A stretch of DNA of 64,000 nucleotides from the NCBI GenBank assembly GCA_902594255.1, contig CACJLN010000001.1, forward strand, positions 75,001 through 139,000. The letters run 5' to 3'. A model generated the notes under the pieces. The model did not search any database, was not told where the DNA came from, and saw only the letters and a program-made list of their open reading frames with translations. The stretch is from an uncultured Pelagibacteraceae bacterium. GTDB lineage: Bacteria > Pseudomonadota > Alphaproteobacteria > Pelagibacterales > Pelagibacteraceae. Position 1 is the stretch's first letter. Each line of letters opens with the position of its first letter. Positions 11,374-20,935 of the stretch are shown piece after piece. The translations under genes were made by a program, and so were the position numbers.

Positions 11374-13938
11374 ATGATTAATCCACTCAAATTTGTTTCT
11401 AGGATCTTCAAATCTTCAAATCAAAGAGAGCTTGAAAGGCTAAAAAAAATTACTGAAAATATTAATACACTTGAAAAAGTAGTAGAAAAAATGGAGGACG
11501 CTGAATTCCCCAAAAAAACAAACGATCTTAAAGAGAGACTTAAGAAGGGTGAAGATATCAATAAATTACTTCCTGAGGCTTTTTCTTTAGTAAGAGAAGC
11601 CTCAAGGAGAACAAGGGGTGAAAGACATTTTGACGTTCAAATTATTGGTGGAATAGTTTTACACGAAGGCAAAATTGCTGAAATGAAAACTGGTGAGGGT
11701 AAAACTCTTACCATTACCTTAGCGGCCTACCTTAACTCATTGTATGGAAAGGGTGTCCATGTCGTTACAGTAAATGATTATCTCGCAAAAAGAGACTCGA
11801 TAGAAATGGGAAAAATTTATAATTTTCTCGGTATCTCTTCAGGCTTTATTAATAATGATCAAGACGATTACGAAAGGAAAAAAAATTATAACTGTGATGT
11901 TACATACGCTACTAATAGTGAACTTGGATTTGATTACTTAAGGGATAATATGAAATTTTCAATTGATGAAATGGTTCAAAGACAGCATTTTTTTTCGATA
12001 GTTGATGAAATTGACTCCTGTCTAATTGATGAGGCAAGAACACCTTTAATAATATCTGGAGCTGCTGAAGATAAAACAAACCAATATCTTGCGATTGATG
12101 GCTTAGTTAAAAGACTTAAAAGTGAGGATTTTGAAATAGATGAAAAAGATAAAAATATTATGCTTACTAACAATGGTATTAATAATGTAGAAAAAATCTT
12201 TACAGATGCAGGAATTTTAAAAAATAACAACTTTTACGACCCAGAAAACTTAACATTAGTTCATCATGTAAACCAGGCACTAAGAGCTAATCACTTATTC
12301 GCCAAAGGGAAAGATTACCTTGTAAAAGACGGTGTTTTAAAAATTATTGATGAATTAACAGGTAGAATTTTAGAGGGTCGTCGATATGGAGATGGTCTTC
12401 ATCAAGCACTAGAGGCTAAAGAAAAAATTGAAATCCAAGCAGAAAATCAAACTTTAGCATCTATTACATATCAAAATTATTTTAAACTTTATTCAAAGAT
12501 ATCTGGCTGCACAGGAACCGCTGTAACAGAATCTCAAGAATTTTTTGAAATTTACAATCTTTCTGTAATTGTCATTCCTACAAACAATCCTATGATTAGA
12601 AAAGATTTTAATGATCAAATATTTAGAACAGAAAAAGAGAAAAATAATGCTATTATCCAAAAAATAAAAGAGTGTCACTCAAATGGACAGCCGTTACTTA
12701 TTTTTACTTCAAGCGTAAATAAATCAGAAATTTATTCTGAGCTCTTGCATAAAGAAAAGATTAAACACGTTGTTTTGAATGCGAAAAATCACGCAAATGA
12801 GGCAGAAATAATTGCTAATGCTGGAAAGAAAAATTCTGTGATACTTACTACCAGTATTTCAGGTAGAGGAGTTGACATTAAATTGGGAGGAAAAAAAGAG
12901 GTTTCTATAGATGATAAAGTAGAGGGCGAGGAAAAAAACATCGTTAAGAATTTAGGTGGATTGTTCGTAATAGGCACTGAAAGAATGGAGTCGAGAAGAG
13001 TAGATAATCAAGCTAGAGGTAGAGCAGGCCGACAAGGAGACGAAGGCTGTTCTATTTTTTTTGTTAGTCTACAAGATGATTTAATGAGAATATTCGGCTC
13101 AGAGTCAATGAATAATGTTTTAGAAAAACTTGGTCTTAAGGATGGTGAGAGTATAGATCATCCCTGGATTAATAAAGCTATTGAGCGTGCACAGCAAAAG
13201 ATTGAGGCAAGGAACTTTGATATACGAAAAACGCTTATTAAATTTGACAATGTTCTTAATGATCAGCGTCACGTTATTTTTTCTCAGAGGGAAAAGATTA
13301 TCACTACCACTAATATTTTTGAATTTTCTGATGAATTTTTGCAAGAGATGATTAATAATTTGATTCAATTAAAATCAAAAAAATTAAATAATCCTCAAAA
13401 TAACGAATTTGAAAAAAAATTGAAATCTTTAATTGGTAAAAATTTTGACGAGGAAAAAATAAATTCTTTTAACCATAATTCAAATGACCATCTTAAAGAG
13501 GAGATTAAAAAACATTTTGAATCTATAAGAAATGAAAGAATAAGATTATTAGGTGAAAAACAAGCTCAAGAAATTGAAAAAAGAATTTTCTTACAATCCA
13601 TAGACTTAAATTGGAAATCACACATTCAATATTTAGAGCAACTTAGACAAGTTATTGGCTTAAGATCTTATGGACAGAGAGATCCTTTGGTAGAGTATAA
13701 AAAAGAAGCTTTCGAATTGTTTGAAAATCTTTTGTATAAACTTAAAATAGATTATCTAACAATTTTATTAAATTTAAAAGTTGTAGAAAAAAAAGAGTCA
13801 ATTGTAAGAGAAAAAAATAAAGATATTTCTGGAAACCCAAAATGTTTACTCTTAATTAAAAAAGGTCAAAAAATATCAAGAAATGAAAGATGTGAAGCTA
13901 CAGGTAAAAAATATAAAAACTGCTGTGGAGCCTTATAA
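11374..13938 (+). CDS. secA: Preprotein translocase ATPase SecA
   Basis: 854 residues. SecA drives unfolded secretory proteins through the SecYEG channel using ATP. Nucleotide-binding domain 1 has the Walker A stretch AEMKTGEGKTL (about residues 102-112) and the DEID Walker B (about 209-212). The second ATPase domain carries GRAGRQGDEG (about 549-558). The extreme C-terminus should bind zinc for SecB and lipid contact, but here reads ERCEATGKKYKNCCGAL, lacking the second cysteine of the usual C-x-C-x8-C-C/H pattern. The gene is monocistronic and converges on accA, overlapping by six bases. Confidence 0.98.
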   Translation: MINPLKFVSRIFKSSNQRELERLKKITENINTLEKVVEKMEDAEFPKKTNDLKERLKKGEDINKLLPEAFSLVREASRRTRGERHFDVQIIGGIVLHEGKIAEMKTGEGKTLTITLAAYLNSLYGKGVHVVTVNDYLAKRDSIEMGKIYNFLGISSGFINNDQDDYERKKNYNCDVTYATNSELGFDYLRDNMKFSIDEMVQRQHFFSIVDEIDSCLIDEARTPLIISGAAEDKTNQYLAIDGLVKRLKSEDFEIDEKDKNIMLTNNGINNVEKIFTDAGILKNNNFYDPENLTLVHHVNQALRANHLFAKGKDYLVKDGVLKIIDELTGRILEGRRYGDGLHQALEAKEKIEIQAENQTLASITYQNYFKLYSKISGCTGTAVTESQEFFEIYNLSVIVIPTNNPMIRKDFNDQIFRTEKEKNNAIIQKIKECHSNGQPLLIFTSSVNKSEIYSELLHKEKIKHVVLNAKNHANEAEIIANAGKKNSVILTTSISGRGVDIKLGGKKEVSIDDKVEGEEKNIVKNLGGLFVIGTERMESRRVDNQARGRAGRQGDEGCSIFFVSLQDDLMRIFGSESMNNVLEKLGLKDGESIDHPWINKAIERAQQKIEARNFDIRKTLIKFDNVLNDQRHVIFSQREKIITTTNIFEFSDEFLQEMINNLIQLKSKKLNNPQNNEFEKKLKSLIGKNFDEEKINSFNHNSNDHLKEEIKKHFESIRNERIRLLGEKQAQEIEKRIFLQSIDLNWKSHIQYLEQLRQVIGLRSYGQRDPLVEYKKEAFELFENLLYKLKIDYLTILLNLKVVEKKESIVREKNKDISGNPKCLLLIKKGQKISRNERCEATGKKYKNCCGAL

Positions 13939-15036
13939 AATGATATATGAAAACAATATTATAAAAGCTAATCCAAAAAAAACCTTGACTTTGTTTTTTT
14001 TAAATAATTTAAAGTATTTATCAAATTTATTAGTAGGTTGATTTAAGTCACTTATTTCTTCAGGATTGCTAATAAAACCTTTATCTCTTCCAATTTTTAA
14101 AAATTTATTTTTTCTCTGATTTAAAACTTCCTCTCCACTTACATTATCAAATAACTTTAAATTTTTGTTTATTGAATTTTTTACATTCTCTAAAATTTTA
14201 TTCTTATCTCTATGAGCACCTCCTGTTGGCTCAATTATAATTTCATCAATTATATTTAATTCTAACAAATCCTTAGCAGACAATTTCATCGCTTTTGCAG
14301 CATCCAGCATTTTTTTTGGATCTCTCCATAATATTGTTGCACATCCCTCAGGAGAAATGACTGAGTAAATCGAATTTTCAAACATTATTACTTTATTTGA
14401 GGAAGCTAAAGCTACCGCTCCACCAGATCCACCTTCTCCAATAATAATCGCAAAAGTTGGAACAGTTAGGCTCATGCAGCACTCAATTGATTTTGCTATA
14501 GCCTCCGCTTGTCCTCGCTCCTCAGCACCTACTCCAGGGTAAGCACCTGGCGTATCTATAAAAGAAATTATTGGAATTCCATATTTATCAGCTAATTTCA
14601 TGAGTCTTATTGTTTTTCTATATCCTTCTGGACGCATCATTCCAAAGTTTCTATTAATTCTACTCTCAAGATCGTCTCCTTTTTCTTGACCGATTACTAA
14701 AACTGACCTCTGATCGAATTTAGCAAAACCAGCAATTACAGATTTATCTTCTCCATAATATCTGTCTCCGGATAAAGAAATAAAATCTGTAAATAAATTT
14801 TCTATAAAAAATTTTGACTTTGGTCTGTCTTCATGTCTGGCAACCAAGGTGGTTTGCCAAGGATCTAGATTAGAATAAATTTCTTTAAGTTTTAAATTTA
14901 ACTCTTTCTCAGTTTTGTTAATTTGCTCAGTATCTACCTCAGATAAACCTTCTTTATTGTGATAAGGATCTTTTAAGTTTTCAATTTCATTCTCAAGATC
15001 TTTTATTTCTGATTCAAAATTAAGGTAATTTTTCAT
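13933..15036 (-). CDS. accA: Acetyl-CoA carboxylase carboxyltransferase alpha subunit, with C-terminal membrane tail
   Basis: 367 residues against about 317-320 in most bacteria. With AccD it moves the carboxyl group from carboxybiotin to acetyl-CoA, the first step of fatty-acid synthesis. The crotonase-type core, ending near residue 320, has GQEKGDD, PGAYPGVGAEERGQAEAIA and IGEGGSGGA. The extra 45 or so residues end in a single hydrophobic segment, VFFGLAFIILFSYIIL, directly at the stop, resembling a tail anchor. Its partner accD is at 36.3 kb, not adjacent. The tail is visible; membrane attachment is inference. Confidence 0.95.
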   Translation of the reverse strand: MKNYLNFESEIKDLENEIENLKDPYHNKEGLSEVDTEQINKTEKELNLKLKEIYSNLDPWQTTLVARHEDRPKSKFFIENLFTDFISLSGDRYYGEDKSVIAGFAKFDQRSVLVIGQEKGDDLESRINRNFGMMRPEGYRKTIRLMKLADKYGIPIISFIDTPGAYPGVGAEERGQAEAIAKSIECCMSLTVPTFAIIIGEGGSGGAVALASSNKVIMFENSIYSVISPEGCATILWRDPKKMLDAAKAMKLSAKDLLELNIIDEIIIEPTGGAHRDKNKILENVKNSINKNLKLFDNVSGEEVLNQRKNKFLKIGRDKGFISNPEEISDLNQPTNKFDKYFKLFKKNKVKVFFGLAFIILFSYIIL

Positions 15037-15206
15037 AAGTATCTAAGAATTAATTAATTACATAATTTTAAAAAAAGGCAATAAAATGATTATTATAATA
15101 AAATCTTTGCATTAATTGATTTTTTAGTGTGATTTTTTTTAATATTGAACTAACATTTAAAATTAACATAAATAACTATATATTTATTCTTCTAAAATTA
15201 AATAAT

Positions 15207-17363
15207 ATGGAAAAATATACTAATATATCAAATCTAAAGGTATCTAAAAAGTTAGAAAATTTTGTTCAAAAAGAATTACTGAAAGATTTAGACATTTCAC
15301 CTAAAATTTTTTGGGTTAAATTTGACAAAGCTGTACATGAACTAGCTAAAATTAATGCTGAATTAATAAAAAAAAGAGAAGTCCTTCAAAAAAAAATAGA
15401 TGAATGGCATAAAAAAAGAAAGGGGGAAAAATTTAACTTAAATGAATATAAAAAATTCTTAAGAGAAATTGGTTATCTAGTTAAGGAAAAAGATAATTTT
15501 AAAATCAAAACCAAAAATTTAGACTCTGAAATATCAAGTATAGCTGGTCCACAACTTGTAGTACCAATTATGAATGAAAGATATGCTCTTAATGCTGCAA
15601 ATGCTAGGTGGGTTAGCCTTTACGACAGTTTATATGGCACAGATATAATTAAGTCAGAAGAAGGAGGAAGCGAAAGATATGACCCTGCAAGAGGTGAGGA
15701 AGTTATAAAATACGTAAGAAAATTTTTAGATGAATATATTCCAGTGAATGGCACTAGTTGGAAAAATATTTCAAATTTAATTGTGAATAAAGGTAATCTG
15801 ATAATTTATAAAGATGAAAATAAATTTAAATTAAAAGATACTAAGAAATTTATTGGCTATAGAGGAGCGAGTAATAAACCATCAGCAATAATACTTAAAA
15901 ACAACAATCTGCATATTGAAATTATAATTAACCCTAGGGCTTTTAGTGCTGCTCATGACATTGCTGGAATAAGCGATGTGATTGTTGAGTCTGCAGTTTC
16001 AACTATTTGTGATAACGAAGATAGTGTGGCTGCAGTAGACTCTGAAGACAAAGTAAAGTGTTATAAAAACTGGCTTGGTTTAATGCAAGGGAATTTAAAT
16101 GTTAAATTTGAGAAAGATGGAAAAACTTTTGAAAGAAAATTAAATCCTGACAGAAGTTATATTTCTAAGAACGGTAAAAAACTCAAATTGCATGGGAGAA
16201 GTCTTCTATTAAATCGAAACGTTGGACATTTGATGACTAACTCATCAGTGATATTAAAGGATGGATCTGAAGTACCAGAGGGAATATTGGATGCATTCAT
16301 AACTACAGCAGCTTGTTTGCATGATATCAAAAAAAAGGGAAATTCAAGGACCGGATCTATTTATATCGTAAAACCAAAAATGCATGGACCAGAGGAAACT
16401 GCTTTTACTGATTTAATTTTTACCAAAGTTGAAGAGGCTTTAAATTTAAAAAAATACACTTGTAAAATAGGCATTATGGATGAGGAGAGAAGAACATCAG
16501 CAAATCTTAAAGAGTGTATCAGAACATTAAAAGATAGAGTTTTTTTTATAAATACGGGTTTTTTGGATAGAACTGGAGATGAAATTCATACTTCAATGGA
16601 AGCCGGACCTATGATTAAAAAAGGTGAAATGAAACTATCAAAATGGATCTCAGCTTATGAAAACAGAAATGTAGATACTGGAATTGAATGTGGTTTCTCT
16701 GGAGTTGCACAGATTGGAAAAGGGATGTGGGCGATGCCTGATAAAATGTCAGATATGTTAAATCAAAAAATAGATCATCTTAAAGCAGGCGCAAATTGTG
16801 CCTGGGTTCCATCACCTACTGCTGCAGCTCTACACAGTCTTCATTATCACAAGATAGATATTTTTGACCAACAAAAAAAATTATCAGAAAGGAAAAAAGC
16901 TAAACTAGATGATTTATTATCTGTGCCGATAGCTGATAGACCAAATTGGTCAATGGAAGAAATAAATTCTGAAATCTCCAACTCTGCTCAAACTCTTTTG
17001 GGATATGTTGTTAGGTGGATAGACCAAGGAATTGGATGTTCAAAAGTTCCCGATATTAATAATGTAGGATTGATGGAAGATCGAGCCACTTTAAGGATCT
17101 CATCTCAACATATTGCAAATTGGATATATCACGGTGTGACAACAAAAATGCAGGTAATAGAAATTATGAAACAAATGGCAAAAATCGTTGATCAACAGAA
17201 TGTTAATGACTCAAATTACGAGAAAATGAGTGATGATTTTGAAAATTCAATAGCATTTAAAACAGCATGCGACCTTATCTTTAAAGGTAAAAAACAACCT
17301 TCTGGTTATACAGAACCTTTGTTACATTTAAATCGATTAAAAAAAAAATCTAATCAGAACTAG
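15207..17363 (+). CDS. glcB: Malate synthase G
   Basis: About 718 residues, typical for isoform G. It condenses glyoxylate with acetyl-CoA to malate. Recognisable blocks include NAANARWVSLYDSLYGTD, GLMQGNL, NRNVGHLMT, KPKMHGPEE, GIMDEERRTSANLKECI (catalytic Arg region), NTGFLDRTGDEIHTSM and AGANCAWVPSPTAAALHS. The frame is open further upstream from a GTG at 15129, but that extension is hydrophobic and lacks family similarity, so I take the ATG at 15207. It converges on recR with a 14-base overlap. Genome-streamlined marine bacteria use it to assimilate glycolate or glyoxylate; that role is inference. Confidence 0.95.
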   Translation: MEKYTNISNLKVSKKLENFVQKELLKDLDISPKIFWVKFDKAVHELAKINAELIKKREVLQKKIDEWHKKRKGEKFNLNEYKKFLREIGYLVKEKDNFKIKTKNLDSEISSIAGPQLVVPIMNERYALNAANARWVSLYDSLYGTDIIKSEEGGSERYDPARGEEVIKYVRKFLDEYIPVNGTSWKNISNLIVNKGNLIIYKDENKFKLKDTKKFIGYRGASNKPSAIILKNNNLHIEIIINPRAFSAAHDIAGISDVIVESAVSTICDNEDSVAAVDSEDKVKCYKNWLGLMQGNLNVKFEKDGKTFERKLNPDRSYISKNGKKLKLHGRSLLLNRNVGHLMTNSSVILKDGSEVPEGILDAFITTAACLHDIKKKGNSRTGSIYIVKPKMHGPEETAFTDLIFTKVEEALNLKKYTCKIGIMDEERRTSANLKECIRTLKDRVFFINTGFLDRTGDEIHTSMEAGPMIKKGEMKLSKWISAYENRNVDTGIECGFSGVAQIGKGMWAMPDKMSDMLNQKIDHLKAGANCAWVPSPTAAALHSLHYHKIDIFDQQKKLSERKKAKLDDLLSVPIADRPNWSMEEINSEISNSAQTLLGYVVRWIDQGIGCSKVPDINNVGLMEDRATLRISSQHIANWIYHGVTTKMQVIEIMKQMAKIVDQQNVNDSNYEKMSDDFENSIAFKTACDLIFKGKKQPSGYTEPLLHLNRLKKKSNQN

Positions 17364-17967
17364 AATTTAAATCTGATCGAAACTTAAATGCTGAATATAA
17401 AGTACCATCATCAAGACTTTCTATTTCCCCACCAACTGGTAAACCTTGGGCTAATTTAGTAATTTTTGTTTTTATATTTTTTAAACTATCTTGAATATAA
17501 TAAGCAGTGGTTTGACCTTCTACTGTTGCGCTTGTAGCTAAAATTACTTCCTCAATTTTATCTTTTTTTACTCTTTCAATTAAAGAGTTTATGAGTAAGT
17601 CATCCTTTTTTAACCTGGCAGAGGAAATAGTGCCCCCTAAAATATGAAAGTAACCTCTAAAAATATTAGAACTTTCTATGCTCCATTGGTCTGAAATATT
17701 CTCAACAACACAAATTTTATCATATTTTTTTTCAACAATTTGACAATTATTGAAACTACATTTAATCGAGGAGGGTTTTAATACTCCACAAATCTTACAT
17801 CTTAAAATATTTTTATATACGTCAGCAAGTGCTTTGGCCATAGGTTTTACCAGCTCATCTTTGTTGTTAACTAATTTTAAAACTATTCTTTTAGCTGATT
17901 TAGGTCCTAAACCTGGTAACCTAGAAATAATTTTAATTAGTTCCTCTATTTCATTTATTTTTTGCAT
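17350..17967 (-). CDS. recR: Recombination protein RecR
   Basis: 205 residues. RecR, with RecF/RecO, loads RecA on single-stranded DNA gaps. The N-terminal helix-hairpin-helix is LIKIISRLPGLGPKSAKRIV, followed by a C4 zinc finger (CKICGVLK with later cysteines around CSFNNCQ) and a Toprim domain with CVVENISDQWSIE and ILATSATVEGQTTAYYI. It closes the operon dnaX-ybaB-recR, a conserved bacterial trio. Confidence 0.96.
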   Translation of the reverse strand: MQKINEIEELIKIISRLPGLGPKSAKRIVLKLVNNKDELVKPMAKALADVYKNILRCKICGVLKPSSIKCSFNNCQIVEKKYDKICVVENISDQWSIESSNIFRGYFHILGGTISSARLKKDDLLINSLIERVKKDKIEEVILATSATVEGQTTAYYIQDSLKNIKTKITKLAQGLPVGGEIESLDDGTLYSAFKFRSDLNSSSD

Positions 17968-17970
17968 TAC

Positions 17971-18291
17971 CTACAAAGGCCACTTAAATCCAGGTATATT
18001 AAATCCACCTGTTGTCTTAGAGATCTCTTCTGTAGTCTTTAGCTTTAACTCAACTTTAGCTTTATTATGGGCCGCGACTATCAAGTCCTCAAGAATAACC
18101 TTATCTCCTTTTAAAATTTCATCTGAAATTTCAATTTTACACATTTCGCCCTCACCATCTAAAATTACTTTGACTGAATTAGACCCTGAAATCCCCTCAG
18201 CTTTAATATTTTTTATTTTTTCTTGGCTCTCTCTAATTTTTGCTTCAAATTCTTTTGCTTTATTAAGTATTTTGGTAAAATCAGTCATCAC
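17971..18291 (-). CDS. ybaB: YbaB/EbfC nucleoid-associated protein
   Basis: 106 residues. YbaB/EbfC proteins are small dimeric DNA-binding proteins. The N-terminal helix (ILNKAKEFEAKIRESQEKI) is followed by the beta-rich core with VKVILDGEGEMCKIEISDEIL, matching the family. Position between dnaX and recR is diagnostic. The start overlaps the dnaX stop by four bases, and two successive ATGs (18291 and 18288) are possible starts. Confidence 0.93.
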   Translation of the reverse strand: MMTDFTKILNKAKEFEAKIRESQEKIKNIKAEGISGSNSVKVILDGEGEMCKIEISDEILKGDKVILEDLIVAAHNKAKVELKLKTTEEISKTTGGFNIPGFKWPL

Positions 18292-19961
18292 TCTCCCTCA
18301 TCTTTATTTTTAACATCTACTAATTTAATATCATTAAAATTTTTTTTTAGTTCTAAAAATAATTTAGATTTATTAACTTTTTCAATTTCTTCTTTTTTAT
18401 ATCTGATCAATTTTTCCTTATGTGAGATTTCACCTGCTATCTTACTTAAAGTTATTATCCATCTTTCACCGGTCCAATCATTAAGTTTGTAAGTTAAATC
18501 TTTAATAAAATTTTTATCGAGTTTTTCGTTAAAAGAAATTTCAATTCTAAGATTTTCAAACTTTACTAAATTCACATTGTTTTCTAATTCATATTTCAAC
18601 TTAACCTCTTTTTTATCATTACAAATCTTAATCAAACTGCTGAAAGAGTTAATCTTAAATTTTTTCAAACCTTTAGGAAAAGCCTTTAGTTCTTTTTTTG
18701 GCTCCACTTTAGTTGACTGGGAAATATTCTTTATTTGATTAATAGTTTTATTTGTTTTTGAAAAATTTTCTTTTACACCCTCTGAAGAATTATCTTTTAA
18801 AGCTAATTCTTCGTTTTTAAGATTATTATCAAAACTCTGGTTTTCTTTAATTCCTCTTAAGTAAATTAATCTCAATAAAAACATTTCGATTGTCAAATTC
18901 TGATTCGAAACAATATCTAATTCAGTAATGATTTTAATAGTAAACTGCCAAAATAATATTAATGTTTTATTATCAAGATTACTTGATACTCTTTTAATTT
19001 CATCATACTCAGTATCATTTAAAGAGAAATTTGATCCTTCAAGTTTTATTGAGTCTACATTTTTAAAATAATATAGTAATTCAAGAAAATCATTAATAAA
19101 CACTTTTGGATCTATGCCACGATCATACATTTTTCGATAAAGCTCTAAGGTCTTAGCCTCATTTCCTTCTAAAATGAATATGAATAAATCAATTAATTGA
19201 GCTTTATCAAAAAAACCAAAAATTTTTTGAGCTTTTGACAATGTTAATTCTTCATTTTCTTTGACTGACAATAGTCCCCTATCTAGTAAAGACAAAGCAT
19301 CTCTAACTGAACCCTCTGAGATTTTGACAATCAGTTTTAAAGCTTCATGAGAAACATTTCCATTTTCTTCTAAAGATATTTTTTTTAAAAAATCAAATAG
19401 CTCAGTTGATTTTATTCTTGATAAATCAAACCTTTGACATCTAGAAACAACTGTAATTGGTATTTTTTTGATTTCTGTAGTAGCAAATATAAATTTTAAG
19501 TAAGAAGGTGGTTCTTCTAGAGTTTTTAACAGAGCATTAAAAGCTTGCTTACTTAACATATGTACTTCATCAATTATGAATATTTTATACTTCGCAGATG
19601 TTGGTCCATACCTTGAAAACTCGATCAAGTCTCTGACATCATCTACTCCAGTTTTACTTGCGGCGTCCATCTCTAATACATCTATATGATTTGAGTTAGC
19701 TATTGCCATACAATCACAACTTTCACACAAATCTTGTTCGGAAATTTGTTCAATACTATTTTTACAGTTTAAAGCCTTAGCTACTATTCTTGCTAATGTT
19801 GTTTTTCCAACTCCTCTGATACCAGTGAACAAATAAGCATTTGGCACTTTATCAATTTTAATTGAATTTATAATTGTCTCTGCAATAGTCTTTTGACCAA
19901 TCAAATCTTTAAAAGTTTGGGGTCTATATTTTAACGCTAAAACTTTACTATTATTATTCAT
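18288..19961 (-). CDS. dnaX: DNA polymerase III subunit gamma/tau
   Basis: 557 residues. DnaX is the clamp-loader motor of the replicase. The AAA+ domain starts LALKYRPQTFKDLIGQ, has Walker A GIRGVGKTTLA (about 48-58), a four-cysteine zinc module around CKNSIEQ...CESCDCMA, the Walker B IDEVHMLS and sensor motif TTEIKKIPITVVSRCQRF. The C-terminal third is lysine-rich and variable. I see no obvious slippery sequence for a short gamma form. It heads the operon dnaX-ybaB-recR, with the SRP RNA just upstream. Confidence 0.96.
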   Translation of the reverse strand: MNNNSKVLALKYRPQTFKDLIGQKTIAETIINSIKIDKVPNAYLFTGIRGVGKTTLARIVAKALNCKNSIEQISEQDLCESCDCMAIANSNHIDVLEMDAASKTGVDDVRDLIEFSRYGPTSAKYKIFIIDEVHMLSKQAFNALLKTLEEPPSYLKFIFATTEIKKIPITVVSRCQRFDLSRIKSTELFDFLKKISLEENGNVSHEALKLIVKISEGSVRDALSLLDRGLLSVKENEELTLSKAQKIFGFFDKAQLIDLFIFILEGNEAKTLELYRKMYDRGIDPKVFINDFLELLYYFKNVDSIKLEGSNFSLNDTEYDEIKRVSSNLDNKTLILFWQFTIKIITELDIVSNQNLTIEMFLLRLIYLRGIKENQSFDNNLKNEELALKDNSSEGVKENFSKTNKTINQIKNISQSTKVEPKKELKAFPKGLKKFKINSFSSLIKICNDKKEVKLKYELENNVNLVKFENLRIEISFNEKLDKNFIKDLTYKLNDWTGERWIITLSKIAGEISHKEKLIRYKKEEIEKVNKSKLFLELKKNFNDIKLVDVKNKDEGE

Positions 19962-19971
19962 ACCTTTTAGA

Positions 19972-20055
19972 GGAGACTAGAACCTGAAAAACTGTCTCTA
20001 CGATTGCTTCGGTTAAGATCTGGTCGGGTTCAAGCAGCATTCACCTCTAGCCTCC
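19972..20055 (-). ncRNA. ffs: Signal recognition particle RNA (4.5S type)
   Basis: An RNA directly upstream of dnaX, the usual alphaproteobacterial place for the SRP RNA. Its ends (GGAGGCUAGA and UCUAGUCUCC) pair over ten bases with one G-U. The centre, GACCAGAUC...GAAGCAAUC, aligns without gaps to the SRP domain IV core, keeping CAG on one side and the asymmetric GAAGCA on the other, which bind Ffh. The apical loop differs: UUAACC replaces the usual C-GGAA-G. The region 20056-20104 shows nothing else clear. End points are estimated from the stem. Confidence 0.85.
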
Positions 20056-20104
20056 ATAACTATTATAACAGCAATAATTCAGTTCTACAGAAAAAGATTG
20101 AAAT

Positions 20105-20935
20105 TTATTTTTCCCTTATTTTGTCAGCCTCAAAAACACCTAGAACGTGAAAATCTTGACAATGCAAACCCAGTTCCTCTAAAGATTTTTGAACTTTAAT
20201 ATCCTCAATATGTCCATCTAAGTCACACAAGAAAAAGAATGAGTCAAAGGAATTTTTTTCAGGATAACTTTGTAATTTAGTTAGATTAACTCCATTAATT
20301 GCAAACCCACCTAGAGATTGGTAAAGCGCAGCAGGTTTACTTTTTAATTTAAATAAAAAAGATGTGATATATTTCTTTTTACCATACTCTGGTTGAGAAA
20401 CGTTTTTTCCCATAACTAAAAATCTTGTTAAGTTTCCATTATCATTTTCTATATTTTTTTTTAATATTTCTAAATTATATGTTTTTGCACTTAATGAAGA
20501 AGCGATCGCTGCTTTTGTTCTGTCTTGGCTAGTTGATACCATCTCTGCTGAACCAGCAGTGTCTGCTCTTACATGTTCTGTGAATTTATTTGATTTTATG
20601 AATTTTGAACATTGGGATAATGCTTGGCCATGAGAATAGACATCTTTAATCTCTGAAATCTTTACACCTTTAAGACTTAATAAATTATGTTCAATTTTTT
20701 GAAAATACTCAGAATAAATATTAAGTCTATATTTAAATATAAGGTACTCGATTCCAATATTTCCCGTAATTCGATTTGACTCTGGTATTATAATCTTGGC
20801 ATCAGTATCTTTTGATGCTTTTAAGAAACATTCATCAAATGTTTTACACGGAATAATTTTTGCATCGGGCTCTATGGATAGTGCTGCTAAGTGTGAATAT
20901 GCTCCATATGTTCCCTGAAAGTAAATTTTACTCAT
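20105..20935 (-). CDS. pheA: Prephenate dehydratase
   Basis: 276 residues, a single-function dehydratase with a C-terminal ACT domain. It converts prephenate to phenylpyruvate for phenylalanine. The N-terminal FQGTYGAYSHLA, the middle HGQALSQC and DTAGSAEMV, and NLTRFLVMGK are dehydratase signatures. The ACT domain begins near KPAALYQSLGGFAINGVNLTK, the usual phenylalanine feedback site. No chorismate mutase domain is fused. The start overlaps the kdsB stop by four bases. Confidence 0.95.
   Translation of the reverse strand: MSKIYFQGTYGAYSHLAALSIEPDAKIIPCKTFDECFLKASKDTDAKIIIPESNRITGNIGIEYLIFKYRLNIYSEYFQKIEHNLLSLKGVKISEIKDVYSHGQALSQCSKFIKSNKFTEHVRADTAGSAEMVSTSQDRTKAAIASSLSAKTYNLEILKKNIENDNGNLTRFLVMGKNVSQPEYGKKKYITSFLFKLKSKPAALYQSLGGFAINGVNLTKLQSYPEKNSFDSFFFLCDLDGHIEDIKVQKSLEELGLHCQDFHVLGVFEADKIREK

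Noticed and set aside
15129-15206. GTG start extending malate synthase G by 26 residues
   Set aside because: The extension is hydrophobic, AT-driven and unlike the family N-terminus; ATG 15207 fits.
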